Below are positions 61,632 to 64,000 of a stretch of DNA of 64,000 nt, one piece after another. A program made the position numbers and the translations under genes. The notes beneath the pieces were generated by a model. It ran no database searches, was not told where the DNA came from, and worked only from the letters and a program-made list of their open reading frames with translations. This DNA is from Enterococcus gilvus ATCC BAA-350 (GTDB lineage Bacteria; Bacillota; Bacilli; Lactobacillales; Enterococcaceae). Numbering within the stretch: the stretch's first letter is position 1; every line of letters begins with the position of its first letter. The stretch is taken from assembly GCF_000407545.1 (NCBI RefSeq), contig NZ_ASWH01000001.1, positions 2,557,501-2,621,500 of the forward strand, read 5' to 3'.

Positions 61632-62195
61632 ATGTCATTAATTGGAAAACAAGTGGAAGCATTTCAAGCACAAGCGTATCGTCAAGGGAAATTTATTGAA
61701 ATTTCTGAGGAAGTATTGCAAGGCAAGTGGTCTATCGTATGTTTTTATCCAGCAGATTTCACTTTTGTGTGCCCGACGGAATTAGAAGATTTACAAGATC
61801 AATATGAAAAATTACAAGAATTAGGCGTTGAAGTTTATTCTTGTTCTACTGACACTCATTTCACTCATAAAGCATGGCACGACACATCCGATGCCATTGG
61901 CAAAATCAACTACACAATGATCGGTGATCCATCCCATCATATCTCACGCATCTTTGACGTATTAGATGAAGAAGCAGGTCTGGCACAACGCGGAACCTTC
62001 ATCATCGATCCTGACGGCATCGTTCAAGCAATGGAAATCAACGCGGACGGTATTGGCCGTGACGCGAGCGGTTTGATCGACAAGATTCGTGCAGCGCAAT
62101 ATGTTCGTACCCATCCAGGCGAAGTGTGCCCTGCGAAATGGAAAGAAGACGGCGAAACATTGAAACCAAGTTTTGACTTAGTTGGTAAAATCTAG
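61632..62195 (+). CDS. ahpC: Alkyl hydroperoxide reductase subunit C (2-Cys peroxiredoxin)
   Basis: 187 residues, normal for AhpC. Peroxidatic Cys in [14 protein letters not shown], resolving Cys in [10 protein letters not shown], and the conserved [10 protein letters not shown]. Reduces H2O2, organic peroxides and peroxynitrite in the cytoplasm and is re-reduced by AhpF, encoded 88 bases downstream. AGGAGG 10 bases before the ATG. Confidence 0.97.
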   Translation: MSLIGKQVEAFQAQAYRQGKFIEISEEVLQGKWSIVCFYPADFTFVCPTELEDLQDQYEKLQELGVEVYSCSTDTHFTHKAWHDTSDAIGKINYTMIGDPSHHISRIFDVLDEEAGLAQRGTFIIDPDGIVQAMEINADGIGRDASGLIDKIRAAQYVRTHPGEVCPAKWKEDGETLKPSFDLVGKI

Positions 62196-62283
62196 AAGCA
62201 CCAGTTCCACATTGTATACATGCGATCGAACGTTTTTTTTCTGATTGAAAAAGGACCTACACTTAAATGAATGAGGAGCGGCT

Positions 62284-63816
62284 ATGTTAGATAACGAAAC
62301 GAAAGAACAGCTTAAACAATATTTAGCGTTATTAGAATCAAAAATCGTTTTTTCTGCCAGTTTAGACGAATCTGAAGACTCAAAAAAAGTGGAAGATTTC
62401 TTGACTGAAGTCGCAGCGATGGACGACAAGATTTTGATTGAAACAAAAAAATTAACGCGGACACCTAGTTTTGAGATCAATCGCGTTGGTGCAGAAGCGA
62501 GCGGCATCGGCTTTGCAGGATTGCCAATGGGGCATGAATTCACGTCCTTTATCCTTGCCCTGCTGCAAGTTGGCGGACGCGCACCAAAAATTGAAGACGC
62601 AGTCAAGCAGCAGATTCAATCCATCGAAAGAGCATTGACCTTTGAAACCTACGTCAGCTTAACGTGTCACAACTGCCCAGACGTCGTGCAAGCCTTGAAC
62701 ATTATGGCTGTACTGAACCCCAACATCTCGCATACCATGATCGAAGGCGGGATGTATCAGGCAGAAGTGGACGAAAAAGAAGTCATGGCTGTACCGACTG
62801 TTTTCTTGAACGGTGAAGAATTCGACAGCGGTCGGATGACGATCGAACAAATTCTTGAAAAAGTCAGCGGACCAATGGGTGCGGATGAATTTGCGGATAA
62901 GGAAACCTTCGACGTGTTAGTCGTTGGTGGCGGACCGGCTGGTGCCAGTTCGGCGATCTATGCAGCTCGTAAGGGGATCAAGACTGGAATGGTCGTAGAG
63001 ACCTTTGGCGGACAAGTACTGGAAACGTTGGGAATCGAAAACGTGATCGGAACACCTTACGTTGAAGGCCCGCAATTGATGCGTCAAGTAGAAGAACACG
63101 TGAAGCAATACGACGTTGACATCATGAAGGGACAACGGGCGAAAGCCATTCGAAAAAATGATCTGATCGAAGTGGAATTGGAGAACGGTGCACAGCTGAC
63201 CGCGAAAACGGCCATCCTTTCAACAGGTGCACGTTGGCGCGCCATCAATGTCCCCGGAGAGAAAGAGTTCAAAAACAAAGGGATCGCGTATTGTCCTCAC
63301 TGTGACGGCCCTCTATTTAAGGATAAAGAAGTGGTGGTTATCGGCGGCGGAAATTCAGGGATCGAAGCGGCGATCGACTTAGCTGGGTTAGCCAAACATA
63401 TTTATGTATTGGAATTCTTGCCTGAATTGAAGGCTGACCAAGTATTGCAAGAGAAGCTCTACTCATTGACCAATGTCACGGTGATCACCAATGCAGCCAC
63501 AAAAGAAATCACCGGGTCTTCACACGTAGAAGCATTGACGTATACGGACCGTCTGACCAATGAAGAACATACCTTGCAAGTAGAGGGCGTCTTCATCTTG
63601 ATCGGATTGATGCCGAATACTGAGTGGCTTACTGGCTCTGTCGCTTTAAGCGATCGTGGTGAGATCTTAGTCGACAAGCACGGTGCCACTAACGTAGAAG
63701 GAATCTTTGCGGCAGGCGATTGTACCGACAGCGCCTATAAGCAAATCATCATTTCTATGGGTTCAGGGGCTACTGCGGCTCTTGGTGCCTTTGATTATTT
63801 AATCCGTAACACTTAA
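62284..63816 (+). CDS. ahpF: Alkyl hydroperoxide reductase subunit F
   Basis: 510 residues. N-terminal double thioredoxin fold with redox pair CHNCPD, linker, then the thioredoxin-reductase-like part: FAD site VLVVGGGPAGASSAIYAARKG, redox pair YCPHCDGP, NAD(P)H site VVVIGGGNSGIEAAID, and the closing FAD contact GIFAAGDCTD. Transfers electrons from NADH to AhpC. Closed by a strong terminator. Confidence 0.97.
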   Translation: MLDNETKEQLKQYLALLESKIVFSASLDESEDSKKVEDFLTEVAAMDDKILIETKKLTRTPSFEINRVGAEASGIGFAGLPMGHEFTSFILALLQVGGRAPKIEDAVKQQIQSIERALTFETYVSLTCHNCPDVVQALNIMAVLNPNISHTMIEGGMYQAEVDEKEVMAVPTVFLNGEEFDSGRMTIEQILEKVSGPMGADEFADKETFDVLVVGGGPAGASSAIYAARKGIKTGMVVETFGGQVLETLGIENVIGTPYVEGPQLMRQVEEHVKQYDVDIMKGQRAKAIRKNDLIEVELENGAQLTAKTAILSTGARWRAINVPGEKEFKNKGIAYCPHCDGPLFKDKEVVVIGGGNSGIEAAIDLAGLAKHIYVLEFLPELKADQVLQEKLYSLTNVTVITNAATKEITGSSHVEALTYTDRLTNEEHTLQVEGVFILIGLMPNTEWLTGSVALSDRGEILVDKHGATNVEGIFAAGDCTDSAYKQIIISMGSGATAALGAFDYLIRNT

Positions 63817-63836
63817 AAAAAGAAAACTAAAAAACA

Positions 63837-63879
63837 ATCCCCCCGTCGTTCTTCCCTAACAAAGGAACGACGGGGGGAT
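63837..63879. terminator. Terminator of ahpCF
   Basis: Fifteen-base perfect GC-rich stem ATCCCCCCGTCGTTC/GAACGACGGGGGGAT, 13-base loop. Only a short T-tail on the plus strand (ATTTATC); also serves the minus-strand gene entering from the right edge (CAATCC then TTGTTTTTTAG). Confidence 0.85.
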
Positions 63880-63896
63880 TTATCTATGATCATGTC

Positions 63897-64000
63897 TTAT
63901 ACAAGACTTTCTTTCTGCAAATCCATATAAAGCAAAATCTTAGCCATTTTCTTTGAAGTGATTCTGCGAATGTCTCGTGGAATGAATTGATGGATTTCAT
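63897..64000 (-). CDS. 3' end of an unidentified minus-strand gene (partial)
   Basis: An open frame runs off the right edge. Its last residues read EIHQFIPRDIRRITSKKMAKI and then LLYMDLQKESLV before TAA at 63897. The charged helical pattern and the terminator just beyond the stop make it more likely than the other two frames to be the true C-terminus. The family is not recognisable from 34 residues. Confidence 0.4.
   Translation of the reverse strand, partial: EIHQFIPRDIRRITSKKMAKILLYMDLQKESLV

Overview
The window reads as chromosomal DNA of a low-to-moderate-GC Gram-positive coccus of the order Lactobacillales, most likely an Enterococcus. The grounds are strong GGAGG-type ribosome binding sites, LPXTG/class C sortase pili, PRD/PTS-type regulation, a CpsC-CpsD-CpsB-sugar transferase polysaccharide module, a LytR-CpsA-Psr protein, a DgaE/DgaF operon of the kind known in E. 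faecalis (amidohydrolase EF0837), and an ahpCF pair under a PerR-type box. Species cannot be fixed from the sequence alone. I see no rRNA or tRNA gene, CRISPR array, IS element or prophage.

Layout. 0.1-0.9 kb: AlkC-like DNA alkylation repair protein. 0.9-4.6 kb: a four-gene minus-strand operon of secreted or membrane proteins (pectate-lyase-like adhesin, anchored Ig-like protein, pilin-like secreted protein, tiny sortase-motif protein). 4.9-7.4 kb: a solitary nanE, a membrane-anchored beta-lactamase-fold pseudoenzyme and a GNAT acetyltransferase. 7.5-13.1 kb: a complete oligo/dipeptide ABC importer. 13.5-13.9 kb: a HAD-like protein lacking its nucleophile. 14.2-21.7 kb: a nine-gene operon in which a PRD/EIIB regulator and five small DUF proteins (PRD, SFCGS, DUF4312, DUF4311, DUF4310) precede an amidohydrolase, DgaE and DgaF. 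22-25.9 kb: a GT-C-like membrane protein, a CorA transporter, a small hypothetical protein, a class C sortase remnant and an esterase. 26-34.3 kb: a pilus operon (tip protein, major pilin, class C sortase, minor pilin). 35-37 kb: VanZ-family protein, then two plus-strand genes behind a long structured leader.

37-52.6 kb is a large exopolysaccharide locus on the minus strand, in two parts. The upstream part (52.6 to 42.7 kb) starts with CpsC2-CpsD2-CpsB2-sugar transferase 2 and continues through visibly AT-richer glycosyltransferase, LicD, GT2, Wzy and Wzx genes to an LCP transferase and a terminator. The downstream part (42.3 to 37.0 kb) has its own promoter. It starts with a small surface protein that carries a non-canonical sorting signal, a sortase and a four-TM protein, followed by a second CpsC-CpsD-CpsB-sugar transferase set. 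It has no polymerase, flippase or other glycosyltransferases of its own.

53.2-61.2 kb is one gene for a 2,642-residue cell-wall adhesin with 13 SpaA/CnaB-like repeats. 61.5-63.8 kb is ahpC-ahpF, and the tail end of another minus-strand gene enters at the right edge.

Most of the window therefore serves the cell surface (pili, adhesins, polysaccharide, sortases), interspersed with nutrient uptake and amino-sugar catabolism. The items most worth a second look are the structured 5' leader at 35.77-35.97 kb, the sortase/substrate pair built into the second polysaccharide module, the DUF4310-4312/SFCGS membrane system tied to DgaEF, and the surface operon at 0.9-4.6 kb.
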